64,000 nucleotides of DNA from Thermogemmatispora aurantia (GCF_008974285.1 NZ_BKZV01000002.1:62001-126000), one strand, 5' to 3'. Positions 44,448 through 53,666 are shown, counted from the first letter of the stretch. The notes: generated by a model not told the origin, from the sequence alone. Made by a program: numbers and translations.

Positions 44448-45404
44448 TCATACCGTGCTGGCAGCGCGGATCTCAGCGATAATCTCCTCGGCCCCCTGTG
44501 CCAGGGCCTGCTCGGCCAGCATCACCCCCAGCTGAGCCGCCAAGCGCGGAGCCTGCTCGGCATGCCAGGCCACGCTTCCCTGGACCCGCACCACCCGGCG
44601 TCCGTCCAGACTGATTACCAGGGCCCGCAGATGCAGACGCCCGTCGGCCAGCCAGGCATGGGCCGCGACTGGCAGGTAGCAGCCGGCTCCCAAATGGCGC
44701 ATAAAAGCGCGCTCAGCGCTTGTAGCCGCCTGCACCTCCACATCGTTGAGCGGGGCTAGCAGCGGCAGCAGCTCCGAATCTGCCCGCAGCTCCAAAGCTA
44801 AGGCTCCCTGGCCAGGAGCCGGGAGCAGCATCTCTACCGGCAAGCACTCCAGGCGGTCCGCCAGCCCCTCAGAGAGACCGAGACGGCGCAGGCCCGCCGC
44901 AGCCAGCACAATCAGGTCGTAGTCGCCAGCCTCCAACTTGCGCAGGCGCGTATCGACATTGCCCCGCAAGGGCAGGATCTGCGCCTGCGGATAGAGCGCG
45001 CGCAATTGAGCTGTGCGGCGCAGACTGCAGGTCCCTATGCGCACCCCAGGCTCGGCAGGTGAGCCTAGAAAGTCGCGGCGACGCACCAGCACATCCCGCA
45101 CGTCCTCGCGTGGCCCTGGCACCATCACCAGGAGGCCCTCCGGCGGCGCCGTTGGCAGATCTTTCAGGCTATGGACCGCCAGATCGACCACGCCCGCACG
45201 CAGGGCACGCTCGATCTCCGTCACAAAGATCCCATCACCACCAATCCGCGCCAGCGGGGTCTCCGTCACACGGTCCCCGTGTGTATGAATCGGTTCAATG
45301 ACGATCTCCAGCTCGCGATACAGCTGCTGCAGCCTGGCGATCACTGTCTGCGTCTGCGCCAGAGCTAGCTTGCTGGCGCGTGTCCCGATCACTAGTCTGT
45401 TCAT
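44448..45404 (-). CDS. hemC: Porphobilinogen deaminase (hydroxymethylbilane synthase)
   Basis: This 318-residue enzyme polymerises four porphobilinogens. It has IGTRASKLALAQT at the N-terminus, VHSLKDLPT, RIGTCSLRRTAQL, RGNVDTRLRKLEAGDYDLIVLAAAGL and the cofactor-binding cysteine in HLGAGCYLPVAAHA. The start is ATG 45404 (MNRLVIGTRASK), which is the family's normal beginning. This places it 110 nt inside the 3' end of hemA, in another frame, with GGAAGTGG upstream. Confidence 0.96.
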   Translation of the reverse strand: MNRLVIGTRASKLALAQTQTVIARLQQLYRELEIVIEPIHTHGDRVTETPLARIGGDGIFVTEIERALRAGVVDLAVHSLKDLPTAPPEGLLVMVPGPREDVRDVLVRRRDFLGSPAEPGVRIGTCSLRRTAQLRALYPQAQILPLRGNVDTRLRKLEAGDYDLIVLAAAGLRRLGLSEGLADRLECLPVEMLLPAPGQGALALELRADSELLPLLAPLNDVEVQAATSAERAFMRHLGAGCYLPVAAHAWLADGRLHLRALVISLDGRRVVRVQGSVAWHAEQAPRLAAQLGVMLAEQALAQGAEEIIAEIRAASTV

Positions 45405-46680
45405 CCGTCGCCACTTCCAGATCAAAGAGATAGCGCAGCGCCTCGGCATAGACATGGCCACGCCCGGCAGCGGCGGCCTCCTTGAGGCGCGTCACCGGCT
45501 TATGGAGCACCTTATTCATCAGGCGGGTGGTCAGCTCCTGGATGGCCGCCAGCTCGCGCTCCGAGAGCGAGGGCGAGAGTTGGCGCAAGGTACGCGCCAG
45601 CTCCTGCTGACGGAGGGACTCCACGCGCTCGCGCAGCTCGACGATCGTCGCAGTCACGCTCAGCGAGCTGAGCCAGCGCGCAAAAGCCTCGACCTCCTCA
45701 GCGACGATGCGCTCAACCTGGGCCACTTCCTGCAGACGCAAACGAATGCCCTCATCGACCACCAGGCGCAGATCATCAATATTGTAGAGGTGCACCTCGG
45801 GCAGCGCTCCCACCGCCGGATCAACATCGCGCGGCAAGGCAATATCAATGATAAGCAGCGGGCGCCCCTGCCGCCGCGGCAGAACCGCCCGCATCATTTC
45901 CTCAGTGACCACCGTATGGGGGGCCGTGGTTGAAGTAATGACGACATCCGCCTCCACCAGCACCTCCGGCAGCTCGCTAAAAGGGCGGAAGGAGGCACGC
46001 TCCCCAAGCTGCTCTACCAGCTGCCGGGCATGCTCCGCGGTGCGATTCACAATGATGAGGCGGCGCGCTCCGTTGTCACACAAATTACGCGCCGCCAGCT
46101 CGCTCATCTGACCCGAGCCGACGAGTAGGACCGAGGCTTCGTTGAGACGCGGGAAGAGCTGGCGCGCCAATTGGACCGCCGCATGGCTGATCGAGACCGC
46201 CCGTCGACTGATGCCTGTTTCGCGACGTGCCCGCTTGCCTGTGACCAGCGCCGCGCGGAAGAGGGCCGAGAGCACCGGCCCGGCAAAGCTCCCTCCCTGG
46301 GCTAACTCCAGAGCATCGGCCACCTGCCCCTGAATCTGCGGCTCCCCCGGGATCAGTGAATGTAAGCCGCAGGCCACACCGAACAGGTGTCGCGCCGCCT
46401 CCAGGTCGGTATACGTGTAGCAGTGCTGCTCCAGCGACGCCCGCTCCACACCACGCTGCTCGCAGAGCACTCCGAGCAACGCCTCACGCCCACTGTGCTC
46501 CTCCTCCGAGCAGACCGCGTAGAGTTCGAAACGGTTGCAGGTTGATAGCAGCACCGCCTCCTGTGCCACCTGGCGCACCGCCCGCAAGAGCGCCGCCACC
46601 TGACGCGGCGCACAGGCTAGCTGCTCACGCAACTGAATCGGCGCCGAAGTGTGATCAACGCCTACCAGGACAATCTGCAT
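45295..46680 (-). CDS. hemA: Glutamyl-tRNA reductase
   Basis: This 461-residue NADPH-dependent enzyme reduces Glu-tRNA to glutamate-1-semialdehyde. It has VGVDHTSAPIQLREQLA, the catalytic-cysteine motif LSTCNRFELYAV, GEPQIQGQV, the Rossmann VLLVGSGQMSELAARNL and the dimerisation domain. The family normally ends near LRYLFDLE. Here about 36 more residues (starting TDEQTSDRD) continue over the 5' end of hemC in another frame. The tail is low-complexity and probably unstructured. GTTGAGGAG precedes the ATG. First gene of the heme operon. Confidence 0.95.
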   Translation of the reverse strand: MQIVLVGVDHTSAPIQLREQLACAPRQVAALLRAVRQVAQEAVLLSTCNRFELYAVCSEEEHSGREALLGVLCEQRGVERASLEQHCYTYTDLEAARHLFGVACGLHSLIPGEPQIQGQVADALELAQGGSFAGPVLSALFRAALVTGKRARRETGISRRAVSISHAAVQLARQLFPRLNEASVLLVGSGQMSELAARNLCDNGARRLIIVNRTAEHARQLVEQLGERASFRPFSELPEVLVEADVVITSTTAPHTVVTEEMMRAVLPRRQGRPLLIIDIALPRDVDPAVGALPEVHLYNIDDLRLVVDEGIRLRLQEVAQVERIVAEEVEAFARWLSSLSVTATIVELRERVESLRQQELARTLRQLSPSLSERELAAIQELTTRLMNKVLHKPVTRLKEAAAAGRGHVYAEALRYLFDLEVATDEQTSDRDTRQQASSGADADSDRQAAAAVSRAGDRH

Positions 46681-46710
46681 GCTCTCCTCAACAGCTCACA
46701 GAAGAAATCT

Positions 46711-46770
46711 CTAAAATCTCAAATCATTGGCGGTCTATGGAGATTTTAGCGATTCTCTCTGAAGAGTCAA
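46711..46770 (-). promoter_or_regulatory. hemA promoter with an overlapping 10-bp inverted repeat
   Basis: On the minus strand TTGACT (46765-46770) and TAAAAT (46743-46748) are 16 nt apart. CTAAAATCTC (46711-46720) and GAGATTTTAG (46740-46749) are perfect 10-nt arms separated by 19 nt. The upstream arm covers the -10 box and the other lies just past the start. This is the layout of a repressor operator on the heme operon. Confidence 0.65.
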
Positions 46771-46831
46771 GGCCGAATCCCCGGATATCTTATCAGGTAA
46801 TCACCGTATTTTGTCTCAGGTGGAATCTGCT

Positions 46832-46862
46832 AAAAAAAAGAGAGCGACCGCGTGGGCCGCTC
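46832..46862 (-). terminator. Intrinsic terminator upstream of the hemA promoter
   Basis: GAGCGGCC pairs with GGTCGCTC (one G-U) around a 5-nt loop, and eight Ts follow on the minus strand. It insulates the heme operon from upstream transcription. Confidence 0.65.
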
Positions 46863-47099
46863 CGCACGCCGCAGAGATCGCCAGCCCACCAGCCGCCATG
46901 CTGCCTTCGCCCGGGCCACGCTCTTCCGCTGCTGTAATAATATAGTACCACTCGGGGGCCCTGGCCGCCAGTGAGGAAGAAGCCGCTCACTGGCCAGGCC
47001 CTGGCTGGCCCCGCGCAGCATAGAAGCCGCGCCTCTTCTTCACAGACCTCACGCTCGCTCACAGCTGCCTCTCAAAATAACTACCTGAGCAGGATCAGT

Positions 47100-47173
47100 A
47101 GAAGAAAAGAAACCAGGCGGGCAACTGAGACCTCCGACGCCAAAAATTCTGGGTCTCTCAGGTGCCTGCCTGG
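47100..47173 (-). terminator. Long-stem terminator downstream of the CoxG-like gene
   Basis: Arms starting CCAGGC at 47113 and ending GCCTGG at 47173 pair over about 20 nt with a few mismatches. On the minus strand TTTCTTTTCTTCT follows. No gene is seen between here and hemA. Confidence 0.55.
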
Positions 47174-47267
47174 TAAAAAGTAGAAGTAAGGAGAGAAACG
47201 ACGTACGCTTTAGGGTATTCTCTGGCTGGAAGACAACCTGGGACAGCGGCGAAGCGGCCAGAGCCTC

Positions 47268-47705
47268 CTAGGCAGCCAGCACCTTTTCCAGGTTCTTGAA
47301 GAAGGTGCTGAGAGAGTTCTTGGCCACACCCTGCCCCACAGGATTGTTCGCAACGGCGATCGGGCCACTCATCTCAGCATTGGCATCGTAGGAGAGCAGG
47401 GCGCCATCCGGCTCATCGGCCAAGGTGATCTGGGCAGTGGCATCGATGGAGCCACCACGCCCCTGACGCTGCAGCTGCAGTACGAGCAGATTGGGCACCT
47501 GACGCTGGACAATGTTAAGCAGGGCCGTGTACGTCCCCTTCAGCCCCGGGACTGGCAGCGACAGCGTCACCTTCAGATGGTTCTCGTCCGCGTATTCGAC
47601 AGCCTCGCAACCAGGAATACACTGCTTCAGCACCGCCGGATTCAAAATAGCTTCAAAGACACGTTGGCTAGGTGCATGAAACTTATACGTACCGTTGAAC
47701 TTCAT
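47268..47705 (-). CDS. CoxG-like SRPBCC protein
   Basis: This 145-residue protein is a second member of the CoxG family. It has MKFNGTYKFHAPSQRVFEAI, LKQCIPGCEAVE, a LKGTYTALLNIV strand and a C-terminal helix (GVAKNSLSTFFKNLEKVL). It lies 26 kb from the cox genes, alone, with its own ribosome site (AAAGGATGG) and terminator. It may serve another molybdenum hydroxylase or bind a lipid-like ligand. Its residues differ clearly from the cox-cluster copy. Confidence 0.85.
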   Translation of the reverse strand: MKFNGTYKFHAPSQRVFEAILNPAVLKQCIPGCEAVEYADENHLKVTLSLPVPGLKGTYTALLNIVQRQVPNLLVLQLQRQGRGGSIDATAQITLADEPDGALLSYDANAEMSGPIAVANNPVGQGVAKNSLSTFFKNLEKVLAA

Positions 47706-47939
47706 CCAGATCCATCCTTTTGCATCAGCGAAATAACTGGTATGTACGGCGTTCCTCAGTCAGCCAGTCTGCTTGAGAAGCAGCTCCTGACTACTGGGCA
47801 ACGTCGGGCTTTATTCTAGCCACTCGCCAGAGCACTTTCAAGCCCGCAAGATTGAGGATACCTTATATTCCTATGCACTGAGTCCCCCCAGCCCTCTGGC
47901 CTAAATGTGCTATCTTCCCCTTCCCACCGTCTCTCTTTG

Positions 47940-47948
47940 TGTTATACT
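47940..47948 (+). promoter_or_regulatory. Extended -10 promoter of the proline-rich protein
   Basis: TGT-TATACT predicts a start near 47955. This excludes the longer reading from 47905 and supports the ATG at 48043. Confidence 0.5.
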
Positions 47949-48042
47949 GCCTGAAAACGTGCTATCGAGTATCAGCGTATGTAGAGAGGCCAGATCTCTC
48001 CAGCGCCGCAATGTGTACGTGTTCGTCTGGAAGGGAAGCATC

Positions 48043-49338
48043 ATGGTTCGGAGAGAAGAAGACATCAACATCGAGCAACAGCAGCAACAAGAGCAGCTTC
48101 ACTGGCGTAGGCGAGCCGAGCGAGGCCGCAAGCGGTTGTCGGCCTCCGTCGAGGATGTGCTCGCCGAGCGTACGAGCAATGAACCCCTGGAGGAAGAGGA
48201 ATCTGGGGAAGAAGAGCTGGTCCGCGCCCGCCAAGCTGATGCTCGGCCAGCCGGGCAGATTCCGCCGCGCCTGAGCCTGCAGTCGCGCGAGTTGGCGATT
48301 CCATCAGCGGCGGGCGGCGCTACGACAGAGCGGGAGTCGCTCCGGCCCGCGGCTGCTCCGGCCACTCAGGACAGCGCAGCCCACGAGTCCGACAAGGAAG
48401 AAGAGGAGAAGCTGGTAGCGAATCGTGTACTGGCTGCTTTCGCGCGGCGCGTCACCGCGTCTCTTGCCGCTTTGGGCAAGGTGCGGCAGCCGGGTCAGCG
48501 CTCGCCGGCTCCGGTCACGGCTGTGTTGCCAGCCTTGCCAGCTGGAAGCGAGGCAGGAGCGTCTTCGACCAGCGCAAACGCCAGTGCTACCACCCCCTCG
48601 GTCCCTGGAGCCGCGCCCCAGACCCCCACAGAGGAGCCGCCTAAGGCCTCTTCTCCCAATCTAGCTCTTCCACCGATCGGTAGCGCTCATGAGAGCGGGG
48701 CCAGGGCAGTCACTGGTGCAAGAGCGCCGGCGGCCTTGCCTCAGCCTCAGCCGCGCGAGATGACGCGCCCCACCTCTCAACGTCTGGCTGGACGGACAAC
48801 GCGTGTGCGCCTGGAGGCAGCCCCCAAGCTCGCTAGCTCTCCCTCTGCACCGGCTGGTCCGGGCCTGACAGCGCCTCCCCAGACCACACGTCCGCTTCCC
48901 ACTCCAGGTAGCGGCTATCCTCCTGCCGGCGCAGCGCTGCGCCCGGGTCCATCTGCTCCACCACCGCCACCGGAGCGCATTCTGTCGCCATCCGCTCCCG
49001 TAGCGCGCCCAGGCCGACAAGAGCAGCCAGCTCCTGCAGTGGCAAGCACTCCTCCCCTTCCCTCTTTCCGCTGGCAGATTGGGAAAAGCTGCTTTACACG
49101 CGGACAGGGCGAAGTAGCTGTGAACTGCCCGGCGGTCAGCGAGGCCAGTGTCGTGTTGGTGACCTTGACAGGGGACCCAGGGCCCGTGGTGGTGCAATAC
49201 GTGTCGCTCCAGCCAGGACGGGGGTTCACGGTCCATCTGAGCGCTCCCACCCAGCGCGAGACGCCTTTTCACTATGTCGTGCTCGAAAGTGCACCGCTCA
49301 GTAGCGACGTCGAGCGCTCGCAGCCAGGCAATGGTTAG
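48043..49338 (+). CDS. Disordered Pro/Ala-rich protein with a C-terminal beta domain
   Basis: This protein of about 431 residues starts with a charged segment containing five Gln in a row and Arg/Glu-rich helices (1-75). A long Ala/Pro/Ser/Thr-rich disordered region (80-345) follows. The end is a compact beta domain of about 80 residues: FRWQIGKSCFTRGQGEVAV, VVLVTLTGDPGPVVVQYVSL, GFTVHLSAPT and PFHYVVLES. That domain occurs at the end of many Chloroflexota surface or structural proteins and may be a binding or assembly module. There is no signal peptide. GGAAGGGAAG precedes the ATG. Function unknown. Confidence 0.72.
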   Translation: MVRREEDINIEQQQQQEQLHWRRRAERGRKRLSASVEDVLAERTSNEPLEEEESGEEELVRARQADARPAGQIPPRLSLQSRELAIPSAAGGATTERESLRPAAAPATQDSAAHESDKEEEEKLVANRVLAAFARRVTASLAALGKVRQPGQRSPAPVTAVLPALPAGSEAGASSTSANASATTPSVPGAAPQTPTEEPPKASSPNLALPPIGSAHESGARAVTGARAPAALPQPQPREMTRPTSQRLAGRTTRVRLEAAPKLASSPSAPAGPGLTAPPQTTRPLPTPGSGYPPAGAALRPGPSAPPPPPERILSPSAPVARPGRQEQPAPAVASTPPLPSFRWQIGKSCFTRGQGEVAVNCPAVSEASVVLVTLTGDPGPVVVQYVSLQPGRGFTVHLSAPTQRETPFHYVVLESAPLSSDVERSQPGNG

Positions 49339-49408
49339 CGCCCGCACACGGCTCCCCGCTCCACGCCAGCGAAGCCACTTCCGTTCTGACCGGCCCGGCC
49401 TGCTCTGG

Positions 49409-50110
49409 TTAGCACTCGCCGCGCGCCTCCGCCTCCAGGCGCCGGAAGAATTCGCACATGAAGGCGTAACGCTGCCGGGCCAATTGGCGTCCTGTGACCG
49501 TGCAGAGCTTTTCAGGCAGATCTGTAAAGAGAAGGTGAAATTCTATTGAGGGGGAATAATCCGGGCAATCGCGTAGCTCGCGCACACGCAGCGGGGGAAG
49601 AGGCAATACCAGGTCCTCTGGTAGGGGGGCATAGACTCGTTGTCCGCGCCGACCAGTGATCATATATAAGCGTCCGATCCCAATGGCGCCCAGCGCATCC
49701 AGTTTATCGGCATCGTAGAGCACCTGGCCCTCCAGAGAGCGCGGTCGCCGGCCCGCAATCAGGCGATGATCGGCGATAGCCTCCTGCACTGCCGGGATCG
49801 CCTCCTGGGGAAAGCTTGTACCGCGCAGCAGCTCGGCGGCCATCTGGGCCCCAATCAGCGCGTGGTCGCCGCCCTGCCGACGCTCCCGTTCCTGGCCGAT
49901 ATCGTGCAGAGCCACCGCCGCCCAAATCACGGACAGCTCGCCACCCTCACGCCGCTGAATCGTCTCGGCCAGGTTCATCACCCGCAGAATATGATCCATA
50001 TCGTGCGCCACATCGCTGCCTCCCTCACGCAGCATGGTCGCACGCGCCAGCTCCAGCAACCAGCCTCGCAGCTCAGCAGGCTCCGCCTGCTCTTCTTTTG
50101 CCTCTGGCAC
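49409..50110 (-). CDS. HD-domain phosphohydrolase
   Basis: This 233-residue protein has the HD metal site: His in HDMDHILRV, the His-Asp pair in ALHDIGQ, His in IADHRLI and a distal Asp in YDADKLDALG. HD-domain enzymes of this YedJ/YfbR-like size hydrolyse nucleotides or phosphoesters, often with Mn2+. The substrate cannot be read from sequence. GTG start at 50108-50110 with AGGAGTGAG upstream. It follows the large histidine kinase by 22 nt on the same strand, so the two are probably cotranscribed. Confidence 0.87.
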   Translation of the reverse strand: MPEAKEEQAEPAELRGWLLELARATMLREGGSDVAHDMDHILRVMNLAETIQRREGGELSVIWAAVALHDIGQERERRQGGDHALIGAQMAAELLRGTSFPQEAIPAVQEAIADHRLIAGRRPRSLEGQVLYDADKLDALGAIGIGRLYMITGRRGQRVYAPLPEDLVLPLPPLRVRELRDCPDYSPSIEFHLLFTDLPEKLCTVTGRQLARQRYAFMCEFFRRLEAEARGEC

Positions 50111-50132
50111 TTGCTCACTCCTGCTCCAGGCT

Positions 50133-53100
50133 TTAGCTTTGCAGGGCTGGGAGCGTCAGGATAAAGCGACTCCCCTCGCCAGGTACGCCACTGCTCTCTA
50201 CGCGGATCGAGCCACCGTGCATGCGCAGGATCTCGGCGACAAAGTAGAGACCCAGGCCCAGGCCTCGCGCCTGGCCGGTACCGGTGTTGGGGGCACGATA
50301 GAAGCGCTCAAAGAGATGTTCCTTGGCCTCTGGCGGGATACCAATGCCGCGATCCTCTACCTCTACCTGGATCAGATTGCCGTCCGTTTGCGGACAGCGG
50401 CAGAGCGAGAGGAGCACCGGCCCACCCTGCGGGCTGTATTTTATCGCATTTTGAATGAGGTTGACAAGCACCTGGAGCAGGCGCTCGCGATCGCCACTGA
50501 CCAGATAGGGGCGTCCGTTTTCATCAACACGACAGGCCAGATCATGGAGGGCCGTGGCCGTGCGATGCTGGGCTACCACCTGCTGCGCCAGCTCCTCCAG
50601 GTCTACCCGCTCGCGGTCAATGACGAGCTGCCCACGGTTGATCTGGGTGGCCTCCAGAAAGGTGTTGACGATATTGGTCAACAGACGCGTCTGCTCTTCG
50701 ATCATCCCCAATTGTTCGAGCAGGCGCTCGCGCTGGCGTGGGCCGCTGCCGCGGTTGAGGGTGCGTCTGGCATACTGGGCGTTGGTCAGGATGACGGTGA
50801 GCGGCGAGCGGAACTCATGGGCAGTAATGGCCAGGAACTCATCTTTGAGGGCATTGGCCTCGCGCATCGCGGCCTCGCTGGCGCGGGCCGCGATAGCTTC
50901 CTGCTGCCAGCGAGCCTGCTCGATGGCCAGGCCGGCCAGCTGCGCTACGCCCTCGATAACCGCCATCTCCCAGATTGTAAACTCGTACTGCGGTTCGCTC
51001 TCTTCATCGCCGCCCTCGCTTTCTCCAAACGGGAGGGCCGAGGGACGCATCAGAAGCATAACGCCGAGCAAGCGCCCGCCGTGGGTGATAGGCGCCACTA
51101 AGGTTAACCAGCGGCTGGCGTTTGGGGGCAGAGCCGGCAACTGGCCACCCCGGCTATGGCTGTGGCCACGGCTAAGGCGGCGCAGGTGCAGAAACTGGCT
51201 GGGCGTGAGAATGAACGCATGGCCCGCACTCAACTGGAGAAAATAATCTTCGTAGTCCAGCAGAGCTGTGAGCAACCAGTCAAGCTGTTGAGCCTCGACC
51301 TGGCCAAGGCTCCGACGCTCACTCGCTGCTGGCAGGTTGGCCAGCAGATCATTATCGTACAGCTCCCGCTCCAGGTGGAGACGCTCACCAGGTCGGCCTT
51401 GCTCTGGGTCATAGAGCGCCACCAGCCCACGCTGGCAATCCAGAGCCTGCAGCGCCATGCTGAGCACGCTGCGCAGAATGGCCGTCACCTCGGTCAGCCC
51501 GGAGAGCGCTTCCGCCATGCGCAGCATGGTCTCCAGGGCTTGATGAATATGCTGCTCGATCCGCATCTGGGAAGTGATGTCGCGGAAGGCACTGACGACG
51601 CCAAGCTGCTGGCCGGTCGGGGCCAGGAGAGGCGCGACATTGATTTCCAGGATGCGTTCCCTCCCATCGGCGCGGCGCGTGATGAAACGTTCACCTCGCA
51701 CCTGCTCGCCGCGCAGGGCGCGGGCCAGGGGAAAATCTTCGCTGTGCAGCGGCTGCCCCTGCAGCGTGTAGACCGGCTGACGACGCAGCAGCTCCTCCAG
51801 GGTGACCGTCCCTTCCAGACGCCCCCCAACGAACTCGCGCGCGGTGGCATTGGCCATCAAGAGCCGCCCCTGCATGTCGAGCACAGAGATGCCCTCGGTC
51901 ATAGCATGGAAGACGGCATTGAGCGTATTAGCTCGCTCGGTTGCCAGCGAGGCGGCGCGGCGCGCCTGCTCCAGCAACTGGGTCTTTTGGACTGCCAGAG
52001 CACACTGGGCAGCGATGTCCAGGGCAAAGGTATAGTGGTCCTTGGAGGGCCGAAAGTGGGGATCACTGAAGCTGACAAAAGCCAGGCCCACACAGCGCTG
52101 ACCCGATTGGCTCTGTTCATCCGTGGGCAAGGGCGAGCGTACCCCCACCATCAGCGGCGTAATCAGCGTATGCCCTAGATTCTGCGTCTGAAACCAATGC
52201 AGCTCACTGATGCCCAGGCGATCAAGCGAGACAAAGAGCGGCACGCCGCTCGTGGCCGCCTGGCGGCAGAAAGGTAGCTCGTCCAGAGAGGCCGCTATAC
52301 GCCCCCGCGACGGCGTTAGGGCTTTGAGCGGCTGCTCAACGATGCTCCCCTCACGTCCCCCTGTGGAGGCCTCCTTTTGAGACTGCCCCTGCCCTTCCGC
52401 TTGCCCCTCATCCATCTCTTCGGTGGTGCAGGGCAGGTAGAGCCGCCCCTCCTCCAGGAGAAGAATCTTGCCTGTGTCAGCCCCTAAGACCTGTCGCAGC
52501 TGCTGGGTGGCAATCTCCAGGATCGTCGGCAGATCTTCGTCGGAGTTGACGGCCATCGCTACCTGATAGATAGCCTGAGATCGCTCAATCAGCTGCTCAG
52601 CCCGCCGACGTTCGCTCTCAGCCCGCTGGTAGAGACGCGCGTTATCGATCGCCACCGCCGCCTGTTGGCCGATGGCTCGCGCCAGCTGCTGTTGCTCCGC
52701 CGAGAAGCTCCCATGCTCCCCCGGGTTGTCCAGCGACATCACGCCCACCGGTCGATCTTCACGGACGAGGGCGACCAAGAGGATTGAACGGACGAGGAAG
52801 AGCTCGGCCAAAGCCCGCAGCGAGCGCTCATCGCGCAGATCGTAGACGTACAGCATCGCACGTCCGCTGAGCAGGCGGCTCATCAGCGGGTTTGTTGTGG
52901 GAATAGTACTGCGATACCAGAGCTGATCAGCGATGCGCTGACGTTTGGCATCAACAAGCTCGCGCGCCAGGTGGTAGACAACGGGGCGCAGCAGCTGGCG
53001 CTCCTCGTCATGAAGCCAGACGGCGCAGCGCCCAACCTGGCAAACCTCGGTTGTCCGCTGCACCAGCACCTGCAGCACGCGGTCCAGATCTAAAGAGGAG

Positions 53101-53207
53101 GCCAGCAGGCCAGCCAGCTCGCGGAGAATCTCGCTCTCACGTAAAGCGCTTAGCAAGCGCTGGTGTTCACTGTTCTGGCTAGAGGCAGGCTGTTCCTGCG
53201 ATGGCAT
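50133..53207 (-). CDS. Large soluble sensor histidine kinase with three GAF-like domains and a PAS domain
   Basis: This 1024-residue kinase has no transmembrane helix. The order is GAF (about 20-190), coiled coil, GAF (215-410), PAS (425-545; VLDMQGRLLMANATAREFVGG), a third GAF-like domain (555-790) and HisKA. HisKA carries the phospho-histidine in EFLAITAHEFRSPLTVI. The HATPase has NLIQNAIKYSPQGG, DRGIGIPPEA and GLGLGLYFV. The multiple GAF/PAS modules suggest integration of several cytoplasmic signals. No response regulator is adjacent, so it is an orphan kinase. ATG 53207 has GAGGT 7 nt upstream. Confidence 0.94.
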   Translation of the reverse strand: MPSQEQPASSQNSEHQRLLSALRESEILRELAGLLASSLDLDRVLQVLVQRTTEVCQVGRCAVWLHDEERQLLRPVVYHLARELVDAKRQRIADQLWYRSTIPTTNPLMSRLLSGRAMLYVYDLRDERSLRALAELFLVRSILLVALVREDRPVGVMSLDNPGEHGSFSAEQQQLARAIGQQAAVAIDNARLYQRAESERRRAEQLIERSQAIYQVAMAVNSDEDLPTILEIATQQLRQVLGADTGKILLLEEGRLYLPCTTEEMDEGQAEGQGQSQKEASTGGREGSIVEQPLKALTPSRGRIAASLDELPFCRQAATSGVPLFVSLDRLGISELHWFQTQNLGHTLITPLMVGVRSPLPTDEQSQSGQRCVGLAFVSFSDPHFRPSKDHYTFALDIAAQCALAVQKTQLLEQARRAASLATERANTLNAVFHAMTEGISVLDMQGRLLMANATAREFVGGRLEGTVTLEELLRRQPVYTLQGQPLHSEDFPLARALRGEQVRGERFITRRADGRERILEINVAPLLAPTGQQLGVVSAFRDITSQMRIEQHIHQALETMLRMAEALSGLTEVTAILRSVLSMALQALDCQRGLVALYDPEQGRPGERLHLERELYDNDLLANLPAASERRSLGQVEAQQLDWLLTALLDYEDYFLQLSAGHAFILTPSQFLHLRRLSRGHSHSRGGQLPALPPNASRWLTLVAPITHGGRLLGVMLLMRPSALPFGESEGGDEESEPQYEFTIWEMAVIEGVAQLAGLAIEQARWQQEAIAARASEAAMREANALKDEFLAITAHEFRSPLTVILTNAQYARRTLNRGSGPRQRERLLEQLGMIEEQTRLLTNIVNTFLEATQINRGQLVIDRERVDLEELAQQVVAQHRTATALHDLACRVDENGRPYLVSGDRERLLQVLVNLIQNAIKYSPQGGPVLLSLCRCPQTDGNLIQVEVEDRGIGIPPEAKEHLFERFYRAPNTGTGQARGLGLGLYFVAEILRMHGGSIRVESSGVPGEGSRFILTLPALQS

Positions 53208-53576
53208 GCACACGACCTCGCATTATTTCCAGACTGACTGACAGAACCTGGTCGTCCGTTGTCACGCTGAGAGAGTGACCGCTCTGCTTCCTCGCAGGCA
53301 GGGGCTGCAGGCAGGGAAGGCGAGCAAGCAGAGGAAAAAGGCAGTTTCGCGGCAACCAGCCTTCGTGGAACCAGGCGACGGACAGGCGCACGGGTACGAG
53401 CGCTGGCTGGGCCTCGGCACAGAGCGGCTTCCGTCCACCTACCGCAGACCCTGACCTCAGTATCCTGCCACTGGGGGCACAGGCTCTAGCTTCGCCGGCC
53501 TGCCACCTGTGCCGGCACGCAAGCGTCTGAAGGCGAGACGATGGTGGCCAGGGGCCAGTCGCACAAGCCAGGCCCT

Positions 53577-53599
53577 GAAGCCGGCAAGCTGCCGGCTTC
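53577..53599. other. 9-bp hairpin in the leader of the large kinase
   Basis: GAAGCCGGC pairs perfectly with GCCGGCTTC across a 5-nt loop, inside the roughly 420-nt leader predicted from the promoter at 53638-53666. Apart from this, 53208-53637 shows no convincing gene. Confidence 0.45.
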
Positions 53600-53637
53600 A
53601 CGTTCATGGTACTCGTCTGCTAGTATCTTATGCTCTT

Positions 53638-53666
53638 ATTGTCCCATCACTAAGAATATCTGTCAA
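53638..53666 (-). promoter_or_regulatory. Promoter of the large histidine kinase with consensus -35
   Basis: On the minus strand a perfect TTGACA is 17 nt from GACAAT (4/6). The predicted start is near 53631, giving an unusually long leader of about 420 nt. Confidence 0.5.

Noticed and set aside
46830-47110. T-box riboswitch before hemA.
   Set aside because: A GTGGTAC-like piece is present on the minus strand, but the rest of the T-box consensus and a specifier stem are missing, and a promoter lies after the terminator.
53179-53607. 142-codon minus-strand frame upstream of the large kinase.
   Set aside because: Cys/Arg/Pro-rich product, no ribosome site, overlaps the kinase start; more likely leader RNA.
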